IMG/VR virus record: IMGVR_UViG_3300023178_000123
Location: 1 to 37,206 of that record
DNA from: a virus
Reading direction: 5' to 3' (one strand)
DNA: 37,206 nt
Below are positions 7,067 to 15,058 of the stretch, one piece after another (within the stretch, counting starts at the first letter, position 1; every line of letters starts with the position of its first letter). The translations under genes and the position numbers were made by a program. The notes under the pieces were generated by a model, which searched no databases, was not told the origin of the DNA, and saw nothing but the letters and a program-made list of their open reading frames with translations.

Positions 7067-7513
7067 TTAATTTGACTCTGGTGTTGAATTAATCGGTCCA
7101 TCGCGTTCTACTTTTGCTACTCGTTTTCTCAAATCACTTGATGAAAAGCGATGATCTCGTTTGTTAAAATACAAGTCGATTTCTCTTCTTCGACATGTGT
7201 CTCTACCGGTGAAGTCTTTGTCTCTATATTCCTCACCTAGTATTCTAACATCAATATGATACATTCTTAGAATATCTTCTAAATCGTTCTCGGTGATGTA
7301 TGGAATAATTTCATCTACGTAACTTACTGCTTTTAACTGAGTATACCTTTCTACAACAGTCTGTATCGGGGCATTCTTCTTAGGTCGATCCAAACTAGGA
7401 TCAATTTGCAATCCAACTATAAGATAGTCACACTGTTCTTTTGCTTCACGTAGCATTTGTACGTGACCAGCGTGTAATAAATCAAATGTCGAACAAGTAA
7501 ATCCTACTTTCAT
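7067..7513 (-). CDS. Cytidylyltransferase-like nucleotidyltransferase (TagD/GCT-like)
   Basis: This 148-residue enzyme has the HxGH nucleotidyltransferase signature in FDLLHAGHVQMLREAK (residues 10-25) and a C-terminal RFSSSDLRKRV in place of the R-T-x-G-(I/V)-S-T-T segment. Its size fits glycerol-3-phosphate cytidylyltransferase (about 130 residues) or the RfaE/HldE adenylyltransferase domain. It would activate a small phosphorylated alcohol or sugar with CTP or ATP for a cell-surface or virion glycan. The start overlaps the upstream stop (ATGA). Confidence 0.85.
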   Translation of the reverse strand: MKVGFTCSTFDLLHAGHVQMLREAKEQCDYLIVGLQIDPSLDRPKKNAPIQTVVERYTQLKAVSYVDEIIPYITENDLEDILRMYHIDVRILGEEYRDKDFTGRDTCRRREIDLYFNKRDHRFSSSDLRKRVAKVERDGPINSTPESN

Positions 7514-7731
7514 TCAATATTTCCTATGTCTACTTTGAGGGCATCTTTGTATCCCTCCCAATTTTCTCTATGGGCTTCGTTTTGTATAACTTTGGCTAGT
7601 TCTGCCTGTTTGTTACGATAATCTTCTTGTTCAAACCAATAGCGTTTTTCTTCATAGCCATTTTGATTTACATCTTGCATGAACTTTCTTTGTCCATCTA
7701 TCATTTCTTGTATGGCTTCTTTCTTGTTCAT
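7510..7731 (-). CDS. Small hypothetical charged helical protein
   Basis: A 73-residue, highly charged protein is rich in Glu, Lys, Gln and Tyr (EEKRYWFEQEDYRNKQAELA). It looks like one or two long helices without a membrane segment. It is the first gene after the 7750-7778 consensus promoter, with Shine-Dalgarno CGGAGAC, and overlaps the cytidylyltransferase start by four bases. The function is unknown. Confidence 0.7.
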   Translation of the reverse strand: MNKKEAIQEMIDGQRKFMQDVNQNGYEEKRYWFEQEDYRNKQAELAKVIQNEAHRENWEGYKDALKVDIGNIE

Positions 7732-7749
7732 ATAAGTCTCCGTATTTTA

Positions 7750-7778
7750 AGTATACAATATTTAGAAAAATTTGTCAA
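7750..7778 (-). promoter_or_regulatory. Sigma-70-type promoter for cytidylyltransferase operon
   Basis: Minus strand: TTGACA (7778-7773), 17 bases, TATACT (7755-7750). It drives the operon starting at 7731 and lies back-to-back with the plus-strand late-type box at 7781. Confidence 0.75.
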
Positions 7779-7780
7779 CC

Positions 7781-7788
7781 GATAAATA
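7781..7788 (+). promoter_or_regulatory. Late-type promoter box, leaderless geometry
   Basis: GATAAATA (T4 late consensus TATAAATA) ends five bases before the ATG at 7794. With T4 spacing the transcript would start at the A of ATG. Confidence 0.6.
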
Positions 7789-7793
7789 TTATT

Positions 7794-8219
7794 ATGGACG
7801 ATGCATACACTCACGCTTTTTTCGGTGTTGTTCGTGAGACTCAAGAAGAAACGGGTTATCAATTACCAGTACATCTTGAGCATTACATCGTTGCGCTCTT
7901 AGCAATTCATATAGACAGACCTAATTGGGAACCTAAAGAGTCTTTTGCTGAGTCACTATTACAAGCACAAACAAGAAGAAATGCAAAAGAACTAGGCGAT
8001 ACATGTCTTTTTGTTACAGGGGTATTTCCAACATATGGAAGCAGGCGAGGTTTAAAACGAAACTACTTTCAAAATATAGGAAAAACTTCTTATAGCCAAG
8101 TCACAGGAGAACTTTTTGAAGATCTCTGTTCGCATTTTGACTTCTTAAGCGATTTTATTGATTTATCGATTAATTCTCCTCGTTCTCAAATTATCATCCA
8201 AAGTCGAACAAACTATTAA
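7794..8219 (+). CDS. Plus-strand conserved hypothetical protein
   Basis: A 141-residue soluble protein is one of only two plus-strand genes here. Visible features are LGDTCLFVTGVFPTYGSRRG near 84-103, a Tyr-rich middle and a final SHFDFLSDFIDLSI. Uncharacterised bacterial proteins with a similar GDTCLF...GVFP and HF-x-FLSDFI pattern come to mind, but I cannot test this. There is no Shine-Dalgarno; a late-type GATAAATA box sits exactly five bases before the ATG, so the mRNA may be leaderless. It converges on the DNA polymerase gene and overlaps its end by 26 bases. Confidence 0.7.
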   Translation: MDDAYTHAFFGVVRETQEETGYQLPVHLEHYIVALLAIHIDRPNWEPKESFAESLLQAQTRRNAKELGDTCLFVTGVFPTYGSRRGLKRNYFQNIGKTSYSQVTGELFEDLCSHFDFLSDFIDLSINSPRSQIIIQSRTNY

Positions 8220-10884
8220 ATGTATTGTGCTGTTTAGTATCTTCTAACGGATAATCTAGCACACCGATCAAATTATCTAGTTTGTTGTCAATAATTGTTT
8301 CCGCCATTGCTGCATCATCAAATGGAAGTTCCTTAAACCATTCTGGCAAACGTAATTCATCTGTAGGATATGCAACACTAGTAAATCCTAATGGGTTTGG
8401 TTTTAGTTTGCAAACAATAACTTTCATACCGTCTACAATCTCTTGCGAATACTTGTCGCCATTCATACGCTTGAGTGTGTTCCAGTTGATTGAAGCACGA
8501 ACGTGTCCGGGCATGTTTGCTTTGCCTTGTTTCTGTTCAAGACGCTGATAGTGTCCAATTTTGTTTGCACGTTTAGGCGAACCTTTTTCGTAGCCCGGAC
8601 GTTGTTCAAACTCTTTGCGGAATTCAGTAATACGTTGTAGTATTTCTTCTTGCGATTTGTCTTGCAACACCATAAGCAAGATTTCACTTAGAAACTCTTG
8701 CATAAACACAGGAGTATCTGAACGTCTCAGGTCTAAGCCCATAGCCTTAACCTTGCCTGGCTTGCCATCTACGTCTGAACGAAAACCTTCTGTGTCATAC
8801 ACTAATGCCGCATAACGCTTCTTAGTAATATACAATCCGCTTTCTGCAACAATTTCTCTACCTGCGGCAATAACGTCTGCACGGCTTTTTGGACAATGAA
8901 ATGCCTTGCCCATAAAGTCTATAAATGTACTGTTTGCTTCGTCTGCAACTTGATCATATAGTGTAATCACACTCTCTTTCGTCCAAGGAATAGTTCCTGC
9001 TTGAATTTCATCTTTTAGAACAGGATATGCACTAAAGTAAACAGAGTCAGTATCACCATAGATAACACTTTTACCTACATGATCATACTCGCCCGTAATA
9101 ACTTTGTTAACTTCTGCACTCATGTGCTTAACGATAGTACGACCTGTTAGTGTAGTAGACTGTCCTATCCTTTTGTCAAAAAATCTACAGCCAGGATTAA
9201 GAATGGCCCCGTAAAGAGAGTTAAGATTAATTTTTTTAACAAGTTGCCGCTTGTCCCAAAATGCAATCTCAGCATCATTGCCTGCATCTTTTGCCTTTTT
9301 AAGCATTTTCTGTAAGTCTTTTCGTTCTGCATACCACCTCTTCAAAATACCTGGGATAACTCCTTCAAACTCTGTAGTAAAAATAGTACCGTTTGAACTT
9401 AGCATCCAAGGCATACTGCTATCAAAAATAAGTTTATATAATTCTGCTCCGCTGAACACTTCGGTTTGTCCATTCTCAAAATCTACAGTTAGTGCAACGT
9501 CTTTGCGCTTCTCCATAACTGCTTCGTATTCTTCTGTGCTGAAGCGTCCTTCCCAACTACCTGCGAAAGATTTCTTTTTCAAATTCATGTCTTCGTGTAC
9601 ACGGGCTTCGCTAATCTCAGGACGTATTTGCCCTACAATAGTTTCCGGAGCCATGTTCAGCGCACGAATTACAGATGGATATAGTGAGTTCAAATCCATC
9701 GAACCAATCCACTTGTGAACACCCTTCTTAGGAAACGCAACATAAGCACCTGCGGCTTGTGTGTTTTCATCATCACGCTTTGGTCTGTTTGGAACTTGCA
9801 ATCCTCTGTGATGTGCTTCGTTAATAATTGCTTGCTCTGTAACAGCAACAGCACCCATTGTTGTTTGTAGAAGAACTGTGTTTGCGTGTGCAAGTTCGTT
9901 TGACAAGTCAATAAATCTTAGTTTCTTGTCTAATTTGTCAAGTAGTGCAACGTCTTGTCTGTTATACTCAATAAATGTTTCAAAGTCGTTGTTGTAAAGT
10001 TGATCTAATGTTCCTTCGTAGACTGTTTTGCGTTCTCCGACTTCAAGTTCGCCGATTGCATCAAGTCTGTATGTGTGTCTTTCTTCGTAGGTATATTTTC
10101 TATAAAGTTCAAGACTGTCGAGATGAACTCTTCCAACGAAATCATAAGTCTCGGACGTTTTTCCAAACTTCTCATACTCCCTTTTCTTAGGCATCTGCCC
10201 CCATAAGCAAAAACGACGGCAATCATCTTTGCTTAATACACGTTGAATACGATTTACAGTATACGGAACATCGTAACCTTCTGAGTTCCAACCGCTCTGT
10301 ACATCTGCATCTTCTAATAAGTCTAAGAACGTAAGCAGCATTTGCCGTTCACCGTTGCCGTCTGCATCGTTATCAAACAGAATTACATCATCGCCCCAAC
10401 GCTCCTTGCACATTTTTTGTGCATCTTCAAGAGGTAATCCTTTTGGCGGAACAGCAAGAGTGATAAGTGCATTAAGCCACTGTAAGCATACAGTGATAGC
10501 AGTGATTGGCATAAACGGATCTTCAACTGGTGCGAATCCTCGCTCCGGATCAAAGTCTGTCTCAATATCCCAAAACGCAATGTTTAGTTTAGGTGCGTCT
10601 TGGTTCAAATAGTTTTCACTTAAACATTGGAAGATTGGATTAATGTCGCTTTCGAACAAATCTTTGCCTTTGTTAATGGCAACCTCTTTGCGAAAGTCTT
10701 TTGTGTTTTTACAAAGTACACGACTTAGTGGGTCTCCGTACACACTTTTGTACTTGCCCTTAGGGTCTTTGTAATAAAATGTATATTTTGCAGGATATTC
10801 GTGGTAGTGTCTTTTGCCATCGCGGCGTTCTACTACACGAATAATATCGGAATCGCGATCAAAGAAAGCGTCTACGTAACTCAA
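8194..10884 (-). CDS. 43: Family B DNA polymerase with 3'-5' exonuclease (T4 gp43-like)
   Basis: This replicative polymerase has every key motif (numbering from an alternative ATG at 10920): Exo I FWDIETDFD (Asp118, Glu120), Exo II WNSEGYDVPY (Asp217), Exo III YNRQDVALLD (Asp323), Pol A SMDLNSLYPS (407-416), Pol B KKINLNSLYG (562-571) and Pol C YGDTDSVYF (621-629). The TTG start at 10884 is preferred because GAGGAG lies six bases before it and the protein then begins SYVDAFFDRD; ATG at 10920 has no Shine-Dalgarno and adds 12 residues. A perfect TTGACA-N17-TATAAT lies upstream. It works with gp45 and gp44. There is no intein or split. Confidence 0.95.
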   Translation of the reverse strand: MSYVDAFFDRDSDIIRVVERRDGKRHYHEYPAKYTFYYKDPKGKYKSVYGDPLSRVLCKNTKDFRKEVAINKGKDLFESDINPIFQCLSENYLNQDAPKLNIAFWDIETDFDPERGFAPVEDPFMPITAITVCLQWLNALITLAVPPKGLPLEDAQKMCKERWGDDVILFDNDADGNGERQMLLTFLDLLEDADVQSGWNSEGYDVPYTVNRIQRVLSKDDCRRFCLWGQMPKKREYEKFGKTSETYDFVGRVHLDSLELYRKYTYEERHTYRLDAIGELEVGERKTVYEGTLDQLYNNDFETFIEYNRQDVALLDKLDKKLRFIDLSNELAHANTVLLQTTMGAVAVTEQAIINEAHHRGLQVPNRPKRDDENTQAAGAYVAFPKKGVHKWIGSMDLNSLYPSVIRALNMAPETIVGQIRPEISEARVHEDMNLKKKSFAGSWEGRFSTEEYEAVMEKRKDVALTVDFENGQTEVFSGAELYKLIFDSSMPWMLSSNGTIFTTEFEGVIPGILKRWYAERKDLQKMLKKAKDAGNDAEIAFWDKRQLVKKINLNSLYGAILNPGCRFFDKRIGQSTTLTGRTIVKHMSAEVNKVITGEYDHVGKSVIYGDTDSVYFSAYPVLKDEIQAGTIPWTKESVITLYDQVADEANSTFIDFMGKAFHCPKSRADVIAAGREIVAESGLYITKKRYAALVYDTEGFRSDVDGKPGKVKAMGLDLRRSDTPVFMQEFLSEILLMVLQDKSQEEILQRITEFRKEFEQRPGYEKGSPKRANKIGHYQRLEQKQGKANMPGHVRASINWNTLKRMNGDKYSQEIVDGMKVIVCKLKPNPLGFTSVAYPTDELRLPEWFKELPFDDAAMAETIIDNKLDNLIGVLDYPLEDTKQHNTFNSLFDFG

Positions 10885-10946
10885 TTTTTTCTCCTCGTTG
10901 CTTACTGGCCAACGGACCATCTACATGCCATTTTGGCGTTAATTTT

Positions 10947-10975
10947 ATTATATTTTCAAAGTTCAATAATGTCAA
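10947..10975 (-). promoter_or_regulatory. Perfect consensus promoter for DNA polymerase
   Basis: Minus strand: TTGACA (10975-10970), 17 bases, TATAAT (10952-10947). The -35 lies in the end of the SGNH gene. The leader is about 55 bases to the TTG start, and holds a small GCCA/TGGC stem. Confidence 0.8.
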
Positions 10976-11531
10976 GTATGTTTTTGAAAACAATTTCGTT
11001 GCCTTTTTGTGTATAATGATTTATTTTGCCTTTGTGTTGCCTCCATACACCAGAAAAGTCAATAGCATTGTGTTCTAGTGTATACTTGTTACTTATATCT
11101 GTATGTGTTATATTTAAACAACTATGACTTGACAGCAATGTTCGTATTTCTTTTCGAATTAAAATATACATATCAATTTGATATTCGTCATCATAATGAT
11201 ATTTAAACCAGTCTCTGGCTGCTCGTAGTGCAGGATTAAACCAATAGTTTCTGTTTACAATGTCTGTATAAATTAAATCACAATCTTTGTGCAGTCCTTT
11301 TTTATGTATTGGGTGTTTTTTTGTATGCACACGGCTAGGACTTGTATGACTTATTATAATTTTATCGAAATTTTCTAAATTACTTCTTTTAATTTGTTGT
11401 AATATTTTGTATTCACTAACACCTGCTTGTGCTAGATTAGTTACATCGTGACGTCTAGCAAGCATATTTGGCCAACCGTCTCCATTTGGCCAGTTTGCGG
11501 CAAAACTATCACCTGTAATTAATATTTTCAA
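10956..11531 (-). CDS. SGNH/GDSL-type hydrolase-like protein
   Basis: From a TTG start at 11531 (TTGA overlap with the upstream stop, AGGA seven bases before) the 192-residue protein begins KILITGDSFAANWP, giving block I GDSF with the Ser nucleophile. NLAQAGVSEYKIL supplies the block II Gly, IISHTSPSR stands where block III (GxND) should be, and NHYTQKGNEIVF near the C-terminus supplies a His typical of block V. SGNH enzymes remove acyl groups from sugars or lipids. No signal peptide is seen, so a cytoplasmic or virion role is likely. Block III is degenerate, so activity is uncertain. Confidence 0.65.
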   Translation of the reverse strand: MKILITGDSFAANWPNGDGWPNMLARRHDVTNLAQAGVSEYKILQQIKRSNLENFDKIIISHTSPSRVHTKKHPIHKKGLHKDCDLIYTDIVNRNYWFNPALRAARDWFKYHYDDEYQIDMYILIRKEIRTLLSSHSCLNITHTDISNKYTLEHNAIDFSGVWRQHKGKINHYTQKGNEIVFKNILDIIEL

Positions 11532-11746
11532 ACTAACAATCCTGCTACGTATATAAACGTAAGGCCGGCATTCATAACAATTAGGCTTTTCTCTTTCCAA
11601 AGTATACCGACTAAAATCCACAAACTATTGCTTATAATGAATGCCCATATATAAATTGGATAAACATTAAAAGCAGCAAGTGTTGCGGCAGTTAGTAAGC
11701 ATACAGTACTGAGCCAAGCCAACCATTGATAGGGTTTTACCACCAT
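11528..11746 (-). CDS. Small membrane protein (about three TM segments)
   Basis: A 72-residue protein is almost entirely hydrophobic: LAWLSTVCLLTAATLAAF, YPIYIWAFIISNSLWILVGI and KSLIVMNAGLTFIYVAGLLV give three helices. The pattern (WL...N-x-YP...W-x-KEKSLI-x-MN) resembles a small family seen in marine phages and bacteria, and half-size sugar transporter-like folds, but I cannot assign it. It is coupled by overlap to its neighbours in the operon from the 12299-12327 promoter. Confidence 0.7.
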   Translation of the reverse strand: MVVKPYQWLAWLSTVCLLTAATLAAFNVYPIYIWAFIISNSLWILVGILWKEKSLIVMNAGLTFIYVAGLLV

Positions 11747-12021
11747 TGCATTGCAACTCCAAATCCAAATACATTAACACAAGCAAAGTATGCTGTTAGT
11801 AGCATAGGCCAAGCAAGTGTGCGTCTATAGTAAGCATATACTCCTGTTAGTGAACCTATAAAAAACCCAGGATATACAATGCGCATATCAGGATTGTCTG
11901 CTGTAAATGCTAGTGTTAAACTAGCACCCACAGTAAATATAAAACTTATAAGTTCAAAAAGAAATGCTGTTCGGTCTGTTTTATAACTTTGTAACCAAAA
12001 GTCCTTGATTTTACTTATCAT
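11737..12021 (-). CDS. Small membrane protein
   Basis: A 94-residue protein has a polar N-terminus (MISKIKDFWLQSYKTDRTAF) and three likely membrane helices: ELISFIFTVGASLTLAF, MRIVYPGFFIGSLTGVYAYY and PMLLTAYFACVNVFGFGVAM. It overlaps the next small membrane gene, so the two may form a pair. No family is recognised; it lacks charged pore residues and the dual-start feature of holins. Confidence 0.7.
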   Translation of the reverse strand: MISKIKDFWLQSYKTDRTAFLFELISFIFTVGASLTLAFTADNPDMRIVYPGFFIGSLTGVYAYYRRTLAWPMLLTAYFACVNVFGFGVAMQWW

Positions 12022-12271
12022 AACCCATAATCGTAATTAAGCCTTCAAGATCTTCAAAATCATCGTAATGCTTGCTCCAATCACGATTTTTACCAACCTT
12101 AATTGCTTTGTTGATGATACTTGGTTTAATTTCAAGTTCTTCTGCAACAGCCTTAACTGTTTCTTTTAGTCCTGCATTGAGATCTTCAATCTCACACAGT
12201 ACTGTTATACCTTCTTTGATAAGGCGTTCGAGCTTTGCTCTTTCTTCTGGTCCGTAGGTACGGCTACTCAT
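12011..12271 (-). CDS. dsbA: DsbA-like double-stranded DNA-binding late transcription protein
   Basis: This 86-residue, helical, charged protein resembles T4 DsbA (89 residues) in length and layout: an N-terminal helix (ERAKLERLIKEGITVLCEIE), LKETVKAVAEELEIKPSIIN (helix-turn-helix-like; T4 DsbA has a similar RAKDELGVDGKMFNR stretch), then KNRDWSKHYDDFEDLEGLI. T4 DsbA binds near late promoters and modulates late transcription. The match is by eye and moderate. It starts the operon after a consensus promoter (12299-12327), with Shine-Dalgarno TGGAGG partly in a short hairpin. Confidence 0.65.
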   Translation of the reverse strand: MSSRTYGPEERAKLERLIKEGITVLCEIEDLNAGLKETVKAVAEELEIKPSIINKAIKVGKNRDWSKHYDDFEDLEGLITIMGYDK

Positions 12272-12298
12272 GGTCTAACCTCCATTTAAGTTAGTATA

Positions 12299-12327
12299 AT
12301 TATATGATATGTTTGGGATATTGTCAA
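12299..12327 (-). promoter_or_regulatory. Perfect consensus promoter for DsbA-like operon
   Basis: Minus strand: TTGACA (12327-12322), 17 bases, TATAAT (12304-12299). The leader holds a weak hairpin (12275-12294, CTAAC/GTTAG core) that partly pairs the Shine-Dalgarno and starts around the predicted transcript start. Confidence 0.8.
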
Positions 12328-12962
12328 GTGGAAAACACTTTTTTATTGTCAAACGCACGATGCCAGCCAAAAAACTGTGCTTTGTAATCTGAGTGATCGT
12401 CTGAACTAAGATTTTGCCATTCGTGTTTACGTTTATAAAGTTGCATTGCACCATCAAACCAGTCAGTTGATTCAATAAGGTATTCAAGTTTTGCTTTTGC
12501 TTGCTCTGCTTCATCAACATTATCAAAATCTTGTTCAATGTGTATTACTTCCATTACAATATCGTGTGTTACAAAATCTAAACTAAAATCAATTCCCCAC
12601 TTGGGTTTGATATTTAACAGTTTTTGCAGTATAGGTCTATTTTTTGAAACTTCTACAATTTGTTGTCTTGCTTCACCTGCAAATGCATAACGAGTTAATA
12701 GCATGCAATGGTCTAATACAAGCCCATGTTCGCTTTGCTCAACATCTGTGTACCATTCTTGTACAGGTGCAACGTGATATTGTATTTCTCTGTTAAGCTC
12801 TACGCCGTTTGCTTCGTAATGTAGATATTCTAAAGGAGTAGGAACTTCGTAACCATCCTTATCAAAGTCTTTGAAAGGAAGTGTTTCTACTTGAAGTCGT
12901 TCTATTGGTGTGCGTAAGTAAGGATCATCTGTGAATTTAGGATATAATCCTACTAAATTCAT
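12324..12962 (-). CDS. Conserved hypothetical phage protein
   Basis: This 212-residue soluble, acidic protein begins MNLVGLYPKFTDDPYLRTPI, contains YEVPTPLEYLHYEANGVELN near 40-60, GIDFSLDFVTHDIVMEVIHIEQ near 120-145, and a helical C-terminus rich in Trp and His (FGWHRAF). No signal, membrane segment or known motif is seen. Its start overlaps the next structural-type gene by four bases (ATGA), suggesting late co-expression, although the function is unknown. Confidence 0.75.
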   Translation of the reverse strand: MNLVGLYPKFTDDPYLRTPIERLQVETLPFKDFDKDGYEVPTPLEYLHYEANGVELNREIQYHVAPVQEWYTDVEQSEHGLVLDHCMLLTRYAFAGEARQQIVEVSKNRPILQKLLNIKPKWGIDFSLDFVTHDIVMEVIHIEQDFDNVDEAEQAKAKLEYLIESTDWFDGAMQLYKRKHEWQNLSSDDHSDYKAQFFGWHRAFDNKKVFST

Positions 12963-13873
12963 TTTTTCTCCGCCAATTTAGCGTATAGCATGTCCTTGAT
13001 AGATTCGAATGGCTTTCCTTTGTGTTTCATTTTTCCAGCCTTCATATCTTTTTTCTTATCTTTGTGTGCGCCACTGGCTCCACTTTTGCGTATTGCTTCC
13101 ATATCGCGCCAATTAGGATCTCGTGCCTTAATTGGAGCATCGTTTTTGCCTTCTAACAAAGTTTTAATTACACTTTCTAAATAAGCAACTCTTGCTTCAA
13201 GTGCTTCTATTTTACCTTTTCCTTCTTCTGCATCAACAAGTGTAAATTTTTTACCATTTACTGCTGCAATTTGTTCTCGACTGATAGCATAAGTTGCTCC
13301 ACGTAACTCAAGTTGTATTTGCGGCCGGCCCTTGTCATCTTTTTTATCTTTTAGTAGAGCAACAACTGGTACGTCTTTCCGTAGTTGGCCTTTTTGATTA
13401 GTGTATGTAACTAAATCTCCTACAGCAAGGGTATGTCCTTCTTTGCTAGTAGGCCAATCACTTGTTGGCTTTGGTGCAGGTGCAGGTGTTGGTTTTTGAC
13501 CTCCTTGTGGTGCAGGTGTTGGTTTCTCTCCAGTTGGCGCAGGTGCTTTTGTCTTTGGTGCAGGCTCAGACTTTCCACCGCTTGCGCCGCCGAGCCAAGG
13601 GTCTATTTTGTTATATTGATTAAATCCAGACATAAATCCTTGCGGTGCTTCGTCGATCTGTACTCCGGCAAGTTTAGCAAAATCTGAAACACTGTAATCT
13701 CGATCCATTTGCAATGTTCCTTCAGGAACCTCTACACTTTCTTGCAGGTAATTTGCCGCAGGGACCATACTTTCTTGCACTTGTCCTGCTTGAGCCGCTA
13801 GTTTTTTTAAATCTTCTCTTGGATCAGTTGGATCAAGAGCAAACAATTTATGTTGGAGTGCATTAAAATCCAT
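12959..13873 (-). CDS. Hypothetical modular protein with Pro/Ala linker and coiled coil (virion candidate)
   Basis: This 304-residue protein is modular: a helical N-terminus with LxE-type sites (YLQESVEVPEGT), a linker of Pro-Ala-Lys-Thr repeats around residues 105-140 (PAPAPKPTS), a beta-rich domain (LAVGDLVTYTNQKGQ, likely small SH3/KOW-like), a coiled coil (KIEALEARVAYLESVIKTLL) and a very basic tail (HKDKKKDMKAGKMKHKGKP). The tail suggests DNA contact in the head. LxE sites could be cut by the prohead protease. It overlaps both neighbours by one to four bases. The function is unknown. Confidence 0.75.
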   Translation of the reverse strand: MDFNALQHKLFALDPTDPREDLKKLAAQAGQVQESMVPAANYLQESVEVPEGTLQMDRDYSVSDFAKLAGVQIDEAPQGFMSGFNQYNKIDPWLGGASGGKSEPAPKTKAPAPTGEKPTPAPQGGQKPTPAPAPKPTSDWPTSKEGHTLAVGDLVTYTNQKGQLRKDVPVVALLKDKKDDKGRPQIQLELRGATYAISREQIAAVNGKKFTLVDAEEGKGKIEALEARVAYLESVIKTLLEGKNDAPIKARDPNWRDMEAIRKSGASGAHKDKKKDMKAGKMKHKGKPFESIKDMLYAKLAEKK

Positions 13874-14844
13874 TATCTACCACCGCCTCCGCTTGAAGAT
13901 TTTTTAGGTTGTATTTTCTTTGCACTAATACTCTTTGCTGTGATATCTTTTGGAGTAATTGTTGTTTCAGTTTTCTTTTTAGGTTTGCCGTGCTTGTTGT
14001 GTTGTGCCCAAGCAATAGCATAAGGTGCACCAGGATCGTCAAATTTCTTTTTAAGTTTTTTGACTTGCTTCTCTCTACCTGGAGGAGCCTTTTCACCTAC
14101 AAGTTTGTCTTTTAACGGATGTTTTTGTTCACCACTTCTACTAGGAGTGCTTGTTTTTGGCATAGGATCTTTGCCCTTTGCCTGCCCAGCACTACCTGTT
14201 TTTTGTAGTTCACTTATCTTTTTTTTTGATTCGAGTTTTGCAGCAAGGCGCTGCTCTAAACTTTCGCCCATACCGGCATGCATTGCTGCCATATGCTTTT
14301 TGTACTTCTTAGTACCTTTTTTATGTGGGCTTTTACCTTCACTAACTGATTCATAGTATTCATCAGCCATCTCTTTGCCATACTTTTTAGCAAATTCTTC
14401 TTTTGACATTGTTTCTGAATCACCAATAATTTGATCACTCATACGACCTTCGGTAGTAACTTCCTTAATCATATTACCACAGCACTCACACTTTTGACCT
14501 ACTTCATCTAATGTGTGTTTGCCACCGCAATGTGAACAACTTTTAGCATCGCAACCGCAACTTGCTTCAGTTTTTGATTCTGTTACTGCATCTTCATTTG
14601 CGCTGGCTTGTTCGTAATCTAGGTGATGATACACGGAACCTAAATAGTCTGCTGCTTTTGTAATTTTTGCTGCTACCCAACCTTCAATACCTTCTGCTTC
14701 GCTGATGTTTTTTAACATGTCGTGTAGTTTGATTGAATATTTTGCCATTTTATATAGGTCTGCACGGGCCATTTGTACTTCATGGTCCATTTCTGCACGA
14801 TGAGCTAGATCACCTAAACCTTCTTTGAATTCTTTTTCTCTCAT
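13873..14844 (-). CDS. Hypothetical zinc-ribbon and Lys-rich protein (virion/head candidate)
   Basis: A 323-residue protein has a helical N-terminal domain (about 1-85), a Cys-rich zinc-ribbon-like centre (SCGCDAKSCSHCGGKH then QKCECCGNMI, about 95-130), repeated low-complexity basic stretches, and a final YAIAWAQHNKHGKPKKK motif that recurs in marine phage proteins. The C-terminus is Ser/Gly-rich. A head-associated, DNA-contacting protein is a fair guess by composition and by neighbours with capsid-targeting N-termini. CGGAG precedes the ATG, and a CATAAATA box at 14873-14880 may be its late promoter. Confidence 0.75.
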   Translation of the reverse strand: MREKEFKEGLGDLAHRAEMDHEVQMARADLYKMAKYSIKLHDMLKNISEAEGIEGWVAAKITKAADYLGSVYHHLDYEQASANEDAVTESKTEASCGCDAKSCSHCGGKHTLDEVGQKCECCGNMIKEVTTEGRMSDQIIGDSETMSKEEFAKKYGKEMADEYYESVSEGKSPHKKGTKKYKKHMAAMHAGMGESLEQRLAAKLESKKKISELQKTGSAGQAKGKDPMPKTSTPSRSGEQKHPLKDKLVGEKAPPGREKQVKKLKKKFDDPGAPYAIAWAQHNKHGKPKKKTETTITPKDITAKSISAKKIQPKKSSSGGGGR

Positions 14845-14872
14845 GAGTTACTCCGTGTAATGCATTATACAG

Positions 14873-14880
14873 TATTTATG
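14873..14880 (-). promoter_or_regulatory. Late-type promoter candidate for 13873..14844
   Basis: Minus strand CATAAATA, one mismatch from the box; predicted +1 near 14867, leaving a leader with the palindrome TAATGCATTA and CGGAG before the ATG at 14844. Confidence 0.45.
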
Positions 14881-15058
14881 CCTTTTTGCGCTTCTTTGCT
14901 TTCTTTTTACTGCCCAGTAAGTTAGCATCGATATCTTGTGCATTTTTCACTGTACCGTCTGGGTTTTTCATTTGTCTGCTTAGTGTAGGACCAACTGACA
15001 TTGCTACTGATGCTACATTACTTGCGCTCATTTCTTTTAATATTTCATGCATTTTCAT
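14876..15058 (-). CDS. Small protein with capsid-targeting-like N-terminus and Lys-rich tail
   Basis: From ATG at 15058 (GGAAAAAAAC before it) the 60-residue product begins MKMHEILKEMSASNVASVAM. A short amphipathic helix ending L-K-E resembles the T4 internal-protein signal (MKTYQEFIAE), cut by gp21 after (L/I)-x-E. The tail KKKAKKRKKA is strongly basic, as expected for a protein co-packaged with DNA. A TTG at 15070 is the alternative start. It overlaps the pyruvyltransferase-like gene by 14 bases. Confidence 0.65.
   Translation of the reverse strand: MKMHEILKEMSASNVASVAMSVGPTLSRQMKNPDGTVKNAQDIDANLLGSKKKAKKRKKA

Noticed and set aside
9251-9718. Plus-strand 155-codon frame antisense to the DNA polymerase
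   Set aside because: It lies inside conserved polymerase motifs; the Ser-rich composition reflects the opposite strand's coding.
12324-12345. Short AAGTG/CACTT stem after the 12324..12962 gene as a terminator
   Set aside because: Only five pairs, no U-run after it on the minus strand, and it overlaps the -35 box of the next promoter.
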